Source: Streptacidiphilus melanogenes
Lineage (GTDB): Bacteria > Actinomycetota > Actinomycetes > Streptomycetales > Streptomycetaceae
DNA length: 59,635 bases
Assembly: GCF_000787835.1 (NCBI RefSeq)
Contig: NZ_BBPP01000026.1
Coordinates: 3,114-62,748, forward strand
Direction: 5' to 3'
Notes under the pieces: generated by a model
The model's database searches: none
What the model saw: the letters and a program-made list of their open reading frames with translations, nothing else
Told to the model about the DNA's origin: nothing
Shown here: positions 28,161-38,863 of the stretch, in pieces
Numbering within the stretch: position 1 is the stretch's first letter
How the letters are laid out: each line of letters begins with the position of its first letter
Program-made: the position numbers and the translations under genes

Positions 28161-29273
28161 ATGTCGACGTACGACCTGTACACCACCAAGCCCCCGGAGC
28201 AGGACGGCCAGTGGACCGTGCCGGCCTCCGGCGAAGCCCGGTTCAACTGGGAGTACGACGAGGGCCGCGAACGGCTGCTGAACCTGTACCAGAAGGGCAA
28301 GGACAAGCAGTGGGACCAGGTCAAGCGCATCGACTGGTCCCTCGAGGTCGACCCGTACGACCCGCTCGGCGTCCCCGACGAGGCGATGACCCTCTACGGC
28401 TCGCCGTACTGGGACAGGATGAGCGAGGCCAACCGCGCCGACCTGCGCCGGCACTACGCCTCCTGGCAGTTCAGCCAGTTCCTCCACGGTGAGCAGGGCG
28501 CGATGGTCTGCGCGGCCCGCATCGTGGAGTCGGTCCCCGACATGGACGCGAAGTTCTACTCGGCCACCCAGACCATGGACGAGGCCCGCCACGTCGAACT
28601 GTACTCGCGCTTCCTGCACGAGAAGATCGGCATGCTCTACCCGATCAACGACAACCTGCAGTCGCTCCTGGGCGACACCCTGCGCGACTCCCGCTGGGAC
28701 ATGCCCTACCTCGGCATGCAGGTGCTGATCGAGGGCTTGGCGCTGGCCGCGTTCGGCATGCTGCGCGACACCACCAGCAAGCCGCTGCCCAAGCAGCTGC
28801 TCGCCTACGTGATGCAGGACGAGGCGCGCCATGTCGCCTTCGGCCGGATGGCCCTGCGCGACTACTACTCCCAGCTGTCGGCGAAGGAGCTCGCCGAGCG
28901 CGAGGAGTTCGTCATCGAGGGCTGCTACCTGATGCGCGACCGGCTGCGCGGCGTCGAGGTGCTGGAGAACTTCGGCATCCCGAGGAAGGACGCGGAGGAG
29001 CTCAGCGAGAACAGCGAGTACCTGCAGTTCTTCCGCAAGCTGCTGTTCTCGCGGATCGTGCCCTGCGTGAAGGACATCGGCCTGTGGGGCCCGGGGCTCC
29101 AGCAGGCCTACCTCGACATGGGGGTCTTCGACATGGGCGACTCCAACCTCGACGCGCTGATGCAGCAGGACGAGGAGATCGCCGAACAGCTCGACGCGGA
29201 GCGCTTCGCCGCCGAGGAGAGCGCCCGGGTCGAGGAGGTCGCCGAGGCGATCGCCCAGGGCGCGGAGTCCTGA
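28161..29273 (+). CDS. Ferritin-like diiron-carboxylate protein
   Basis: 370 residues from ATG 28161, with AAGGAG 8 bp upstream. Two copies of the DEARH motif mark the metal site: TMDEARHVELYSRFL (~residue 138) and MQDEARHVAFGRMAL (~residue 215), plus Glu in EQGAMVCAARIVES and EGLALAAFG. The spacing fits a four-helix diiron oxygenase/oxidase of the ferritin-like superfamily. Reaction unknown. Probably repressed by the upstream TetR through the palindrome at 28018-28038. Confidence 0.87.
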   Translation: MSTYDLYTTKPPEQDGQWTVPASGEARFNWEYDEGRERLLNLYQKGKDKQWDQVKRIDWSLEVDPYDPLGVPDEAMTLYGSPYWDRMSEANRADLRRHYASWQFSQFLHGEQGAMVCAARIVESVPDMDAKFYSATQTMDEARHVELYSRFLHEKIGMLYPINDNLQSLLGDTLRDSRWDMPYLGMQVLIEGLALAAFGMLRDTTSKPLPKQLLAYVMQDEARHVAFGRMALRDYYSQLSAKELAEREEFVIEGCYLMRDRLRGVEVLENFGIPRKDAEELSENSEYLQFFRKLLFSRIVPCVKDIGLWGPGLQQAYLDMGVFDMGDSNLDALMQQDEEIAEQLDAERFAAEESARVEEVAEAIAQGAES

Positions 29274-29310
29274 GCGACCGCCTCATGCGGGTGGTGACCC
29301 CCGGTCAGGG

Positions 29311-30270
29311 TCAGTGGGTGACCGTCACCAGACGGTCGGCGGACTTCTCGAACGGGTCGTAGGAGGCCGAGACGATCACCTTCTGGGACGCCGGGGCGCC
29401 GGCGTCCCAGTGCGTCACGCGCACCCGGACCGTGTAGGCGGCGCTCGCGCCGTTCGCCCAGTGGGCGGGCAGCTTGGGCAGCCCGGCGCCGTCGGTGCCG
29501 ATCGTCACCCAGCGGCCGTTCTCCCACAGGTCGTAGGCGAGCGTGGCGTCGAGGGACCCGGCACCGGGCAGCTCCTCGAGCACGCCCGGCTGGAGCCGCT
29601 GCGCGACCGCCGCGCCGGTGTGGTTGGTCAGGGTGTAGCGCAGCACCAGCGGCTTGCCGGGCGCCACCACGTTGCCGCCGGTCAGCGTCTGCACGATCGG
29701 GCCGCCGGTGTGGGCGGTGCCGACCTGGAGGTTCAGCTGCCGGTCGGCCGACGCGCCGCCGTTCTGCGCGGCCACGTTGAAGCCGAACTGGAGGCGGTCG
29801 TCGTTGACCGGCCAGGCCTTGGTCGCGGCCAGGGTGACCTTCCAGGTGTACGTGGCGTGCGCCGGCAGCGTGAAGGTGCTGCCGAACTCGCCGCCCTTGG
29901 GGAAGAAGGAGCCGAGCAGGCCGCCGTCCTGCCCCCCGAACGTCAGGCCCGTCGCGGGCGCGTGGACGGGCGTCACGCTCAGCTTCACGTCGGTCCCGTC
30001 GACCGCGAGCGCCCCGTGCGGGCCGCCGCCGAGCTCGCTGCCGAACGCCACGGCCTTGCCGGAGGTGTTGGTGACGGACAGGTCGAAGACCTTCGCCGCC
30101 CCGCCGGGCATCAGCGGGCCGGACTGGATCCGGCCCAGCGTCATCACCAGCGGGCTGGTGGCGGCCGCCTTCGCGGGCTGAGCGGCCTGCGCCGCCCCGG
30201 GCAGGGCGACGGCGGCGGAAACTGCGGCGACGACAGCGGCCCCGGCGAGGACCTTGCGGCGAACGGACAT
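29311..30270 (-). CDS. Secreted protein with signal peptide, unknown function
   Basis: 319 residues from ATG 30270. Signal peptide MSVRRKVLAGAAVVAAVSAA then VALPGAAQAAQ with an AQA cleavage site. The mature part contains two or three beta-rich Ig-like modules (FDLSVTNTSGKAVAFGS, LRYTLTNHTGAAVAQRL, YTVRVRVTHWD). No catalytic motif. Convergent with the ferritin-like gene (37 bp) and divergent from the Trypco2 gene. Confidence 0.8.
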   Translation of the reverse strand: MSVRRKVLAGAAVVAAVSAAVALPGAAQAAQPAKAAATSPLVMTLGRIQSGPLMPGGAAKVFDLSVTNTSGKAVAFGSELGGGPHGALAVDGTDVKLSVTPVHAPATGLTFGGQDGGLLGSFFPKGGEFGSTFTLPAHATYTWKVTLAATKAWPVNDDRLQFGFNVAAQNGGASADRQLNLQVGTAHTGGPIVQTLTGGNVVAPGKPLVLRYTLTNHTGAAVAQRLQPGVLEELPGAGSLDATLAYDLWENGRWVTIGTDGAGLPKLPAHWANGASAAYTVRVRVTHWDAGAPASQKVIVSASYDPFEKSADRLVTVTH

Positions 30271-30425
30271 GAACGGACCCCCACAGGTGCGCATTTCGTT
30301 GGTCGCCATCGCGGCGACACGGGAAATCCTCACCCACGGCCGTTCGCACCCGATCCCTGTCGTGTCACCGCTTCGCAACAGGCGAAAGCTCGTTCCCAGG
30401 CGCGGACTTCAGGGATCATGGCGGC

Positions 30426-30743
30426 ATGGACGAACACCGCGTCGGTCTCGCCGACGCCATCGAGGCGATCCGCGGCCAGCTCGTCGACGCCGCCGAGCGC
30501 GGCGCCGGGTCCGAGCTGGCCTTCGAAGTCGGGGACATACAGCTGGAGTTCAGCGTCCAGCTGAGCCACGACCGGACGGCCAGGGGCGGCGTGAAGGCAT
30601 GGGTGCTGACGGCCGGCTACGAGTCCGCGCAGGCACGCGCCGAGACACAGCGGGTCAGCGTCACCCTCAGGCCGAAGCGGCGGGCGAGCGGAGCGGACGT
30701 CCTCGTCGGCAATGACGAGGCCCCCGACCTGGACGGCTTCTGA
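30426..30743 (+). CDS. Trypco2 (trypsin-co-occurring domain 2) family protein
   Basis: 105 residues. Pattern GLADAIEAIRGQLVDA, FEVGDIQLEFSVQLS, GGVKAWVLTAG and QRVSVTLRPK matches the Trypco2 domain, known from computational work on NACHT/trypsin conflict systems as a small partner encoded before the large effector. No signal peptide or membrane segment. The start ATG 30426 has no obvious Shine-Dalgarno. It ends 8 bp before the NACHT gene, whose GAGG ribosome binding site overlaps its stop codon, so expression is coupled. Its molecular action is unknown; it may hold the protease inactive or recruit the effector. Confidence 0.82.
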   Translation: MDEHRVGLADAIEAIRGQLVDAAERGAGSELAFEVGDIQLEFSVQLSHDRTARGGVKAWVLTAGYESAQARAETQRVSVTLRPKRRASGADVLVGNDEAPDLDGF

Positions 30744-30751
30744 GGTCAGCC

Positions 30752-33700
30752 GTGACGCATCCTCAACGCGAGCGCATCGCGGCCGTGCTGGGCCGCAGCC
30801 AGGGCAGCGGTTACCTGCTGAGCCCGTGGATGGTGCTGACGGCGGCGCACGTCGTCGGCGAGGAGCCGACGGCACAGGTGGCGATCCCGGGGTTCGGGGG
30901 GCCGAAGACCTGCCGGGTGGTCTGGCGGCGGCAGGACAAGCGGTGCGACGCCGCGTTGCTGGTGGCGGAGGAGGAACTGCTGCCGACCGCGGTGACCCAG
31001 GGGTTCGAACGGCTCTCCTGGGGGCTTCTGCGCGGCCTCACCGCCCGGCGTGGAGCGACGGCGGTCGGTTTCCCCCAGGCGCAGCGGTCGGCCGAACGAC
31101 GGCTGGACAGCGAGCAGATCGTCGGCACGCTGAAGCCCGCCAGCGGACTGATCAGTGGGCGGGCCGTGCTGGACAGCGAGCACGGCGCGCCGCTCGCCCC
31201 AAAGGACGGCTCGCCCTGGGCGGGGATGTCCGGCGCGCCGGTCTTCCTCGACAACTGCCTGGCCGGGCTCGTGCGTTCGGTGCCGCGGCAGTGGGGGGAG
31301 GCGCGACTCGAACTGACCCTCGGCGAGGAGTTCGTGCAGGACGTCGAGGTCCGGCGTCTCTTCGAGCGGAACGACGTCGCGTTCCTCGACACCGTCCTCC
31401 AGCCGCCCGCCGAGAGCTTCGAGGAACGCCTGCGCGCCTACCTCGGCCGGGAGTGGGACAAGGTCAAGATCTACGGGGTCACCCGCTCCGGCGGCGGTGA
31501 CGGCAGCTGGCGGCTCGACATCGCCTACCTCAGCCTGGAGCTGGCCAACCGTGAACAGGCTCGCCGTGACGCGGGCGACGAGGAGGCCGCGCCCGCGTCA
31601 CGGCGCGTCGAGGACGCGCTGGCGCAGCAACGGCGGATCCTGCTGCGCGGGAACGCGGGCTCCGGCAAGACGACACTGCTGCAGTGGCTCACCACGCTCT
31701 CGGCTCGCGACGAACTGCCGGACCAGTTGGCTCAGTTCAAGGGTTGCACGCCGATCCTGCTACGGCTGCGCGCGCTCGCGCGCAGTGGGCAGGCCCTGCC
31801 CGGCCCGGAGGAGTTCCTGAAGGCGTCCGGGAATCCGCTGTCCGGGTTTCCCGGCTCACAGGGGTGGGTCGGCGCCCGGATGGCCGAGGGCCGGGTGCTG
31901 CTGCTCGTCGACGGGATCGACGAGGCGCCGGCGAGTGAGCGCCGCCGGGTGCGGGAGTGGCTGAGCGGGCTGCTCGCCGCCTATCCGGACGTGCGCTGCG
32001 TGGTGACGACCCGCCCCTCCGCCGTCCGCGAGGGCTGGCTCGCCGACCTCGGCTTCGCCGAGCTGGACCTGCTGCCGATGAGCCGCTCCGACGTGGCGGC
32101 GTTCATCGAGCGCTGGCACGCCGCCGCGGCCGCCGGCGCCGGGCCGGACGAGGAGCAGCGGGAACGGCTGGAACGATGGCGGTCCATGCTGACGGAAGCC
32201 GTCGGCCGCAAGCAGGACCTCGGCCGCCTCGCCACCAACCCGCTGATGTGCTCCCTGATCTGCGCGCTCAACGCCGACCGCCAGGGGCATCTGCCGAGCG
32301 GCCGGATGGCCCTCTACGACGCGGCGCTGGAGATGCTGCTGGTCCGCCGCGACGAGGAACGCGGCGTCGACCCGGCCTCCGAGGGCCTGGCCCTCAGCGA
32401 GGCCCAGCAGCAGGCGCTGCTGGGCAAGCTCGCCTACTGGCTGATCCGCAACGGGCAGTCGGAGCTGTCCGCGAGCCAGGCCCTGGCCCGGATCGAGCAC
32501 GCGCTGCCGCAGATGCCGCACATCCAGGGCTCGGCCGAGGCGGTGCTGCGCCACCTGCTGGTCCGCAGCGGGCTGCTGCGCGAACCGGCGCCCGGAGCGG
32601 TCGACTTCGTGCACCGCACCTTCCAGGACTACCTCGGCGCGCAGGCGGCGATCGAGGAGGGCGACATCCCGCTGCTGGTCGACCGCGCCCACGAGGACCA
32701 GTGGGAGGACGTGATCCGCCTCGCCACCGGCCACGCCCGCCCCCGCGAGCGCGCCGACCTGCTCACCCGTGTGCTCCAGCGCGCGGAGGCCGAACCGGAG
32801 CACGCCCACCGCCTCAGGCTGCTGGCGGCGGCCTGCCTGGACATGGCCGTCGAACTCGACCCCGCCGTCCGCGAGGCCGTCACCACGGCCGCCACCGCGC
32901 TGGTGCCGCCGCGCGACGCGACGGCGGCCCGGGAGCTGGCCTCGGCCGGCCCGGTGGTGCTGGAACTGCTGCCCGGCCCGGAGGGCCTGGACGACGAGAC
33001 GGCCCACGCCGTCGTCGTCTGTGCGGGCAACATCCTGAGCGAGCGCGCCCTGCCACTGCTGGCCGCCTACGCGGACCACCCGTACCTGGACGTGCGCGCC
33101 CAGCTGGCCTACTCGTGGCGGAACTTCGACACCGAGGAGTACGGCCGCGAGGTGATCGCGCGGCTGGACCGCTCCCCCGACCTCCGGCTGATGATCAGCA
33201 GCCGGGGCGAGGCGGAGTTCGCCGCCGCGAACCTGGCCGACGTCCGCCGGATCGAGTACTCGGGGGACCTGCCGCAGGACGTCGTCGAGACGCTGCCGCT
33301 CGGCCCGTTGGTCGAGTGGCGACTGCACGAGAACCCGCGCGCGATCGACCTGGCCTTCCTGCGGGACGCGCCGCAGCTGGAGCAGCTGATGGTGATCAAC
33401 TGCTCGGGAGCGCTGGACCTGGCGCCGCTCGCCGGCACGGACATCCAGCGGGTCATCATCCTCGGCTGCCCCGGAACCGCGTCATGGTCCGCGCTGGGAC
33501 GGATGCCGCGGCTCACCCACCTGAGTCTGGCCGACGCCGGGTCCTTCCTCGACGTCCTGCCCGGGGAGCTGGAGGGGATCCTGCAGGCTCCCGCGCTCGG
33601 CTCGCTGCGGGTGATGGCACGGGACCTGCTGCCCGAGGGCTGGCCGACGCTCCGCGCGCACGGCCGGATCACCGCGCTCGACCTGGACGACCTCGACCTC

Positions 33701-33979
33701 GGAAGCCTGTCCCGGCTCGAACCCCTGCCCCGGGTCACCTCGCTGCGGGTGCGGAACCCGCGCCGCGCGGAGCTGCTGCCCGAGCTCCCCCGGGTCTTCC
33801 CCGGGCTCACCTCGCTCTGGATCTACGGCGCGGACGGAGGCGGGCTGCCCACGGACGGCCTGCCGCCGGGCCTGCTCCTCGCCGTGGACGGCGGGCAGCC
33901 GCCCGGCACCGAGCCCGTCGCCACCCCACCGGTCCGCTGGGCCGGCCAGCTCCCCTGGTACCGGCTCCTGGAGCGCTGA
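30752..33979 (+). CDS. Trypsin-NACHT-leucine-rich conflict effector
   Basis: 1075 residues from GTG 30752. Residues ~1-200 form a trypsin-like serine protease with triad H33 (LTAAHVVG), D66 (KRCDAALLV) and S160 (GMSGAPVF). Residues ~290-560 form a NACHT NTPase: Walker A GNAGSGKTTLL (K306), Walker B VLLLVDGIDE (~382-391), and sensor-1-like TTRPS (~419). Downstream come a winged-helix/superhelical segment with VDFVHRTFQDYLGAQA (~620) and HEAT-like helices. From ~870 the protein is a degenerate leucine-rich repeat (LEQLMVINCSGALDLAPL, LTHLSLADAG, ALDLDDLDLGSLSRLEPL). Architecture is that of STAND-type immune proteins: sensor at the C-terminus, oligomerising NTPase, protease output. Confidence 0.9.
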   Translation: MTHPQRERIAAVLGRSQGSGYLLSPWMVLTAAHVVGEEPTAQVAIPGFGGPKTCRVVWRRQDKRCDAALLVAEEELLPTAVTQGFERLSWGLLRGLTARRGATAVGFPQAQRSAERRLDSEQIVGTLKPASGLISGRAVLDSEHGAPLAPKDGSPWAGMSGAPVFLDNCLAGLVRSVPRQWGEARLELTLGEEFVQDVEVRRLFERNDVAFLDTVLQPPAESFEERLRAYLGREWDKVKIYGVTRSGGGDGSWRLDIAYLSLELANREQARRDAGDEEAAPASRRVEDALAQQRRILLRGNAGSGKTTLLQWLTTLSARDELPDQLAQFKGCTPILLRLRALARSGQALPGPEEFLKASGNPLSGFPGSQGWVGARMAEGRVLLLVDGIDEAPASERRRVREWLSGLLAAYPDVRCVVTTRPSAVREGWLADLGFAELDLLPMSRSDVAAFIERWHAAAAAGAGPDEEQRERLERWRSMLTEAVGRKQDLGRLATNPLMCSLICALNADRQGHLPSGRMALYDAALEMLLVRRDEERGVDPASEGLALSEAQQQALLGKLAYWLIRNGQSELSASQALARIEHALPQMPHIQGSAEAVLRHLLVRSGLLREPAPGAVDFVHRTFQDYLGAQAAIEEGDIPLLVDRAHEDQWEDVIRLATGHARPRERADLLTRVLQRAEAEPEHAHRLRLLAAACLDMAVELDPAVREAVTTAATALVPPRDATAARELASAGPVVLELLPGPEGLDDETAHAVVVCAGNILSERALPLLAAYADHPYLDVRAQLAYSWRNFDTEEYGREVIARLDRSPDLRLMISSRGEAEFAAANLADVRRIEYSGDLPQDVVETLPLGPLVEWRLHENPRAIDLAFLRDAPQLEQLMVINCSGALDLAPLAGTDIQRVIILGCPGTASWSALGRMPRLTHLSLADAGSFLDVLPGELEGILQAPALGSLRVMARDLLPEGWPTLRAHGRITALDLDDLDLGSLSRLEPLPRVTSLRVRNPRRAELLPELPRVFPGLTSLWIYGADGGGLPTDGLPPGLLLAVDGGQPPGTEPVATPPVRWAGQLPWYRLLER

Positions 33980-33990
33980 GCGGACGGCGA

Positions 33991-34022
33991 AGGGCCCGGC
34001 TCCCTGAGGGGAGCCGGGCCCT
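33991..34022. terminator. Bidirectional terminator between the NACHT gene and clpC
   Basis: Perfect 14-bp stem AGGGCCCGGCTCCC / GGGAGCCGGGCCCT with a TGAG tetraloop and a T-rich TTCGTTC tail. It serves the two convergent genes. Confidence 0.88.
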
Positions 34023-34060
34023 TTCGTTCGGCCTGTCCGGCCTCGTTCAGGCGGCGGCCG

Positions 34061-36583
<2,523 letters not shown>

Positions 36584-37003
36584 CGTTAATCGCTCCTCAG
36601 AGCGGTCGGGGCAGTGAGGGAAAATCCCCTCCCTGTCCTACCGCATGCTAGTCCCGGAGGCCGGAACAGCTCCTCACTCCAACCGTCGACACCCGCTGGT
36701 GGGGGACCGTGCGACGGCCGACAATGACTCAAACCGAATGCTGCGGGATGGTGTTCCCGCAGGCCAGGCAGATCCACCTGGAATCGCTACGCCGACGGCG
36801 AACGCCCCCCGAAGGGCGTCACCGACACGCCGCGACCCCACCGCTCACGGGGCTCCCCACTTGGGCATTCATACCCAGTGGCGTACCCCGTCCCGGGCTG
36901 GGTGACTCCCGGGGCGACGGCGTCCGGTGTTCGCTGACCGAGGAATCCGGCGATTCCCTATCTCGAGCGTAACCGGAATGAGTGGCCACCGGTTGGTTGA
37001 TAT
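36584..37003. other. 420-bp intergenic region upstream of clpC
   Basis: No convincing gene on either strand. It contains the divergent upstream regions of clpC and the ORF at 37004, a ClgR-box candidate at 36790-36803, and a possible clpC -10 element TAGCAT (minus strand, ~36643-36650). Short open frames here lack family resemblance and a ribosome binding site. Confidence 0.6.
36790..36803. promoter_or_regulatory. ClgR-box candidate
   Basis: CGC-N5-GCGAAC (GTTCGC-N5-GCG on the clpC strand) equals the published core motif of ClgR, the activator of clp genes in actinobacteria. The position in front of clpC supports it. Not aligned to a mapped transcription start. Confidence 0.45.
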
Positions 37004-37450
37004 GTGCCCTTCGCAGCGAAGCAGGCCGCCTCTCCCCCTCCGGAGAGCTGCGACCTGCTCGACGTACCCCTGGTCGGCGGTCTGCTCGCGCTGGCCCGGA
37101 TGGACCTGCGCGGCCGACCGACCGGAGCGGCGTGGACGCTCGGCGACCGCCTGCTGCTCCCGGTTCCTCCGGGGGCGGCCGACGAACTGCCGGGGCTGCT
37201 GCACTGGCTCGGCTGGGGCCATCTGCACGGCCTGCTGAGCGTGACGCGGTCCCGGACCGCCGCGGCGGCAGTCCCGCTACGGCCGGGCGTGACGCCCTGC
37301 CCCGAACCGCTCACGCGGCTGCTCGACACCTGCGCCGACGCCTGCGCCCACCTGGAGCTGCTACGGGCCGGACGGCCCGATCAGCCGTGCGCCTTCTCGT
37401 ACGCCTCACGGATGTTGCTCGGCACGCGGCCGCGCTCGTTGACCTCGTAG
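37004..37450 (+). CDS. Small conserved-looking ORF overlapping the end of lsr2
   Basis: 148 residues from GTG 37004. Coding-type sequence is clearest up to ~37380 (DVPLVGGLLALARMDLRGRP, AAWTLGDRLLLPVPPGAADEL, LHWLGWGHLHGLLSV), with strong GC in third positions. The last ~22 codons run antisense into the lsr2 3' end, a 70-bp overlap. I do not recognise the family. The final residues after ~37380 (FSYASRMLLGTRPR) look like translation of the lsr2 complement and may not be under selection. Confidence 0.5.
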   Translation: MPFAAKQAASPPPESCDLLDVPLVGGLLALARMDLRGRPTGAAWTLGDRLLLPVPPGAADELPGLLHWLGWGHLHGLLSVTRSRTAAAAVPLRPGVTPCPEPLTRLLDTCADACAHLELLRAGRPDQPCAFSYASRMLLGTRPRSLTS

Positions 37451-37731
37451 CCCTGCTCCTTGGCCCAGGCCCGCATCTTGGCGGTGTCCGGGTTGCCGCC
37501 GACCGGACGGGCCGCGACGGCGGCCCGGCCGCGGCCGCGGCCGCCGGCGGAGCGGCCGCTCTGCTTGCGGCCCTTGTCCGTGTAGGGGGCCAGCAGCTCG
37601 CGCAGCTTGCCCGCATTCGCGTGGGTGAGGTCGATCTCGTAGGCAACCCCGTCGAGAGCGAACGTCACCGTCTCGTCCGCCTCGCCGCCTTCGAGATCGT
37701 CGACAAGAAGGACCTGGACCTTCTGCGCCAC
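37381..37731 (-). CDS. lsr2: Lsr2 nucleoid-associated silencing protein
   Basis: 116 residues from GTG 37731 with AAAGGG 6 bp upstream. N-terminal oligomerisation domain QKVQVLLVDDLEGGEADETV, an Arg/Gly-rich linker (GRSAGGRGRGRAAVAARP), and the C-terminal DNA-binding domain AKMRAWAKEQGYEVNERGRVP, whose RGR motif reads AT-rich minor grooves. It silences horizontally acquired AT-rich DNA. Confidence 0.96.
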   Translation of the reverse strand: MAQKVQVLLVDDLEGGEADETVTFALDGVAYEIDLTHANAGKLRELLAPYTDKGRKQSGRSAGGRGRGRAAVAARPVGGNPDTAKMRAWAKEQGYEVNERGRVPSNIREAYEKAHG

Positions 37732-37822
37732 GGGTGTCCCTTTCCTCAAAAGCCTGGATTACTCGTAGGAAAGCAAACCGTCTTTCCGCGAAAAATTCAA
37801 CCGGCCCCCGAGAACTCATCTC

Positions 37823-38326
37823 TCACAGATGCAGCAGCATCCGGGTGTTGCCGAGGGTGTTCGGCTTGACGCGTTCCAGATCCAGGAACTCCGCGACACC
37901 TTCGTCGTAGCTGCGCAAGAGCTCCTCGTACACGGCGGCGTCGACCGGAGTCGAGGCGATCTCCTGGAAGCCGTGTTTGGTGAAGAACTCGACTTCGAAC
38001 GTCAGGCAGAAAATACGACGCACGCCGATCCATCGGGCGGTGTCCACCAGCTTCTGCAGCAGCGCGTGCCCGATGCCGGTGCCGCGGCAGGAACGGTCCA
38101 CGGCCAGGGTGCGGACCTCGGCCAGGTCCTCCCACATGACGTGCAGCGCGCCACAGGCGACGACCTCCGCACTGTCGTCGCGTTCGGCGACCCAGAACTC
38201 CTGGAGCGACTCGAAGAGGGTCACCGTGGGCTTGTTGAGCAGGATCCGTTCGCGGGCGTACCCGTCCACCAGACGTCGGATCGTGGGCACATCGGCGGTC
38301 CGCGCACGGCGGATGGTGACCTGCAT
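37823..38326 (-). CDS. GNAT N-acetyltransferase, N-acetylglutamate synthase type
   Basis: 167 residues from ATG 38326. The acetyl-CoA site is EVRTLAVDRSCRGTGIGHALL (RGxGxG/A). The C-terminal half contains YIG-like RIFCLTFEVEFFTKHGFQE. Length and pattern fit the short ArgA-type amino-acid N-acetyltransferases of actinobacteria, first step of arginine synthesis. Between lsr2 and a BlaI-type repressor, same strand, 9 bp downstream of the repressor's stop, so likely one transcript. Confidence 0.82.
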   Translation of the reverse strand: MQVTIRRARTADVPTIRRLVDGYARERILLNKPTVTLFESLQEFWVAERDDSAEVVACGALHVMWEDLAEVRTLAVDRSCRGTGIGHALLQKLVDTARWIGVRRIFCLTFEVEFFTKHGFQEIASTPVDAAVYEELLRSYDEGVAEFLDLERVKPNTLGNTRMLLHL

Positions 38327-38335
38327 GCGCAGACG

Positions 38336-38776
38336 CTACCGCGCCTCACCCTCTTGCGATGACCCGCCTTCCGGCGAGGAACGGGCCTCGCCCGCGTCGA
38401 TTTCGACCGGGAAGATGGAAGGCGCGAAGATGCGAAGAGCGTCGCCGAGTGCCTCCTGCTGCTCCGGCGACATCATGCCGAAGAAGTGCACCAGAGCCGC
38501 CGCCGGGTTGTCACTCGTCTCCCACGCGTCGTTCATCAGCGCCGCGGTATAGGCCTCGCGGGTGGAGACGGGCGCATATCGATACGCGCGCCCTTCCTGT
38601 TCCCGGCGCAGCCAGCCCTTCTGGAACAGCTTGTCCATCACGGTCATCACCGTGGTGTATGCGATCTCCCGTTCCTGCTGGAGATCCTCCAGAACGTCGC
38701 GAACGGTCACGAGCCGGTTCCACTGCCAGAGCCGGGTCATGACCGCGTTCTCGAGTTCACCGAGTGGGCGCACCAT
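38336..38776 (-). CDS. BlaI/MecI/CopY-family transcriptional repressor
   Basis: 146 residues from ATG 38776. Winged helix: PLGELENAVMTRLWQWNRLVTVRDVLEDLQ then REIAYTTVMTVMDKLFQKGWLRR, the MecI/BlaI pattern. No BlaR-type sensor kinase/protease is visible nearby. A 15-bp AGTG-N7-CACT palindrome lies 3 bp upstream, likely an autoregulatory operator. Probably cotranscribed with the GNAT gene. Confidence 0.9.
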   Translation of the reverse strand: MVRPLGELENAVMTRLWQWNRLVTVRDVLEDLQQEREIAYTTVMTVMDKLFQKGWLRREQEGRAYRYAPVSTREAYTAALMNDAWETSDNPAAALVHFFGMMSPEQQEALGDALRIFAPSIFPVEIDAGEARSSPEGGSSQEGEAR

Positions 38777-38779
38777 GAC

Positions 38780-38794
38780 AGTGCAAATATCACT
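38780..38794. promoter_or_regulatory. AGTG-N7-CACT operator candidate at the repressor start
   Basis: Palindromic, AT-rich (CAAATAT core) in a GC-rich window, 3 bp upstream of the BlaI-type start. It resembles BlaI/CopY-type sites with short inverted half-sites. Confidence 0.5.
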
Positions 38795-38821
38795 TTTGCC
38801 CGAATTAATCCACGACAGAAG

Positions 38822-38851
38822 GGGGTGTGGGGTCAGCAGACCCCACACCCC
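38822..38851. terminator. Terminator of the lysS transcript
   Basis: Perfect 13-bp stem GGGGTGTGGGGTC / GACCCCACACCCC with an AGCA tetraloop, 12 bp downstream of the small protein's stop on the minus strand. Confidence 0.85.
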
Positions 38852-38863
38852 GGTCCGTTCGTA

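Noticed and set aside
30271-30425. Left boundary of a mobile island around the NACHT module
   Set aside because: No integrase, transposase, attachment-site repeat, tRNA or composition change is visible, so no element was called.
36645-36972. Small plus-strand open frames between clpC and the ORF at 37004
   Set aside because: No ribosome binding site, no recognisable domain, and the region carries the clpC upstream control sequences.
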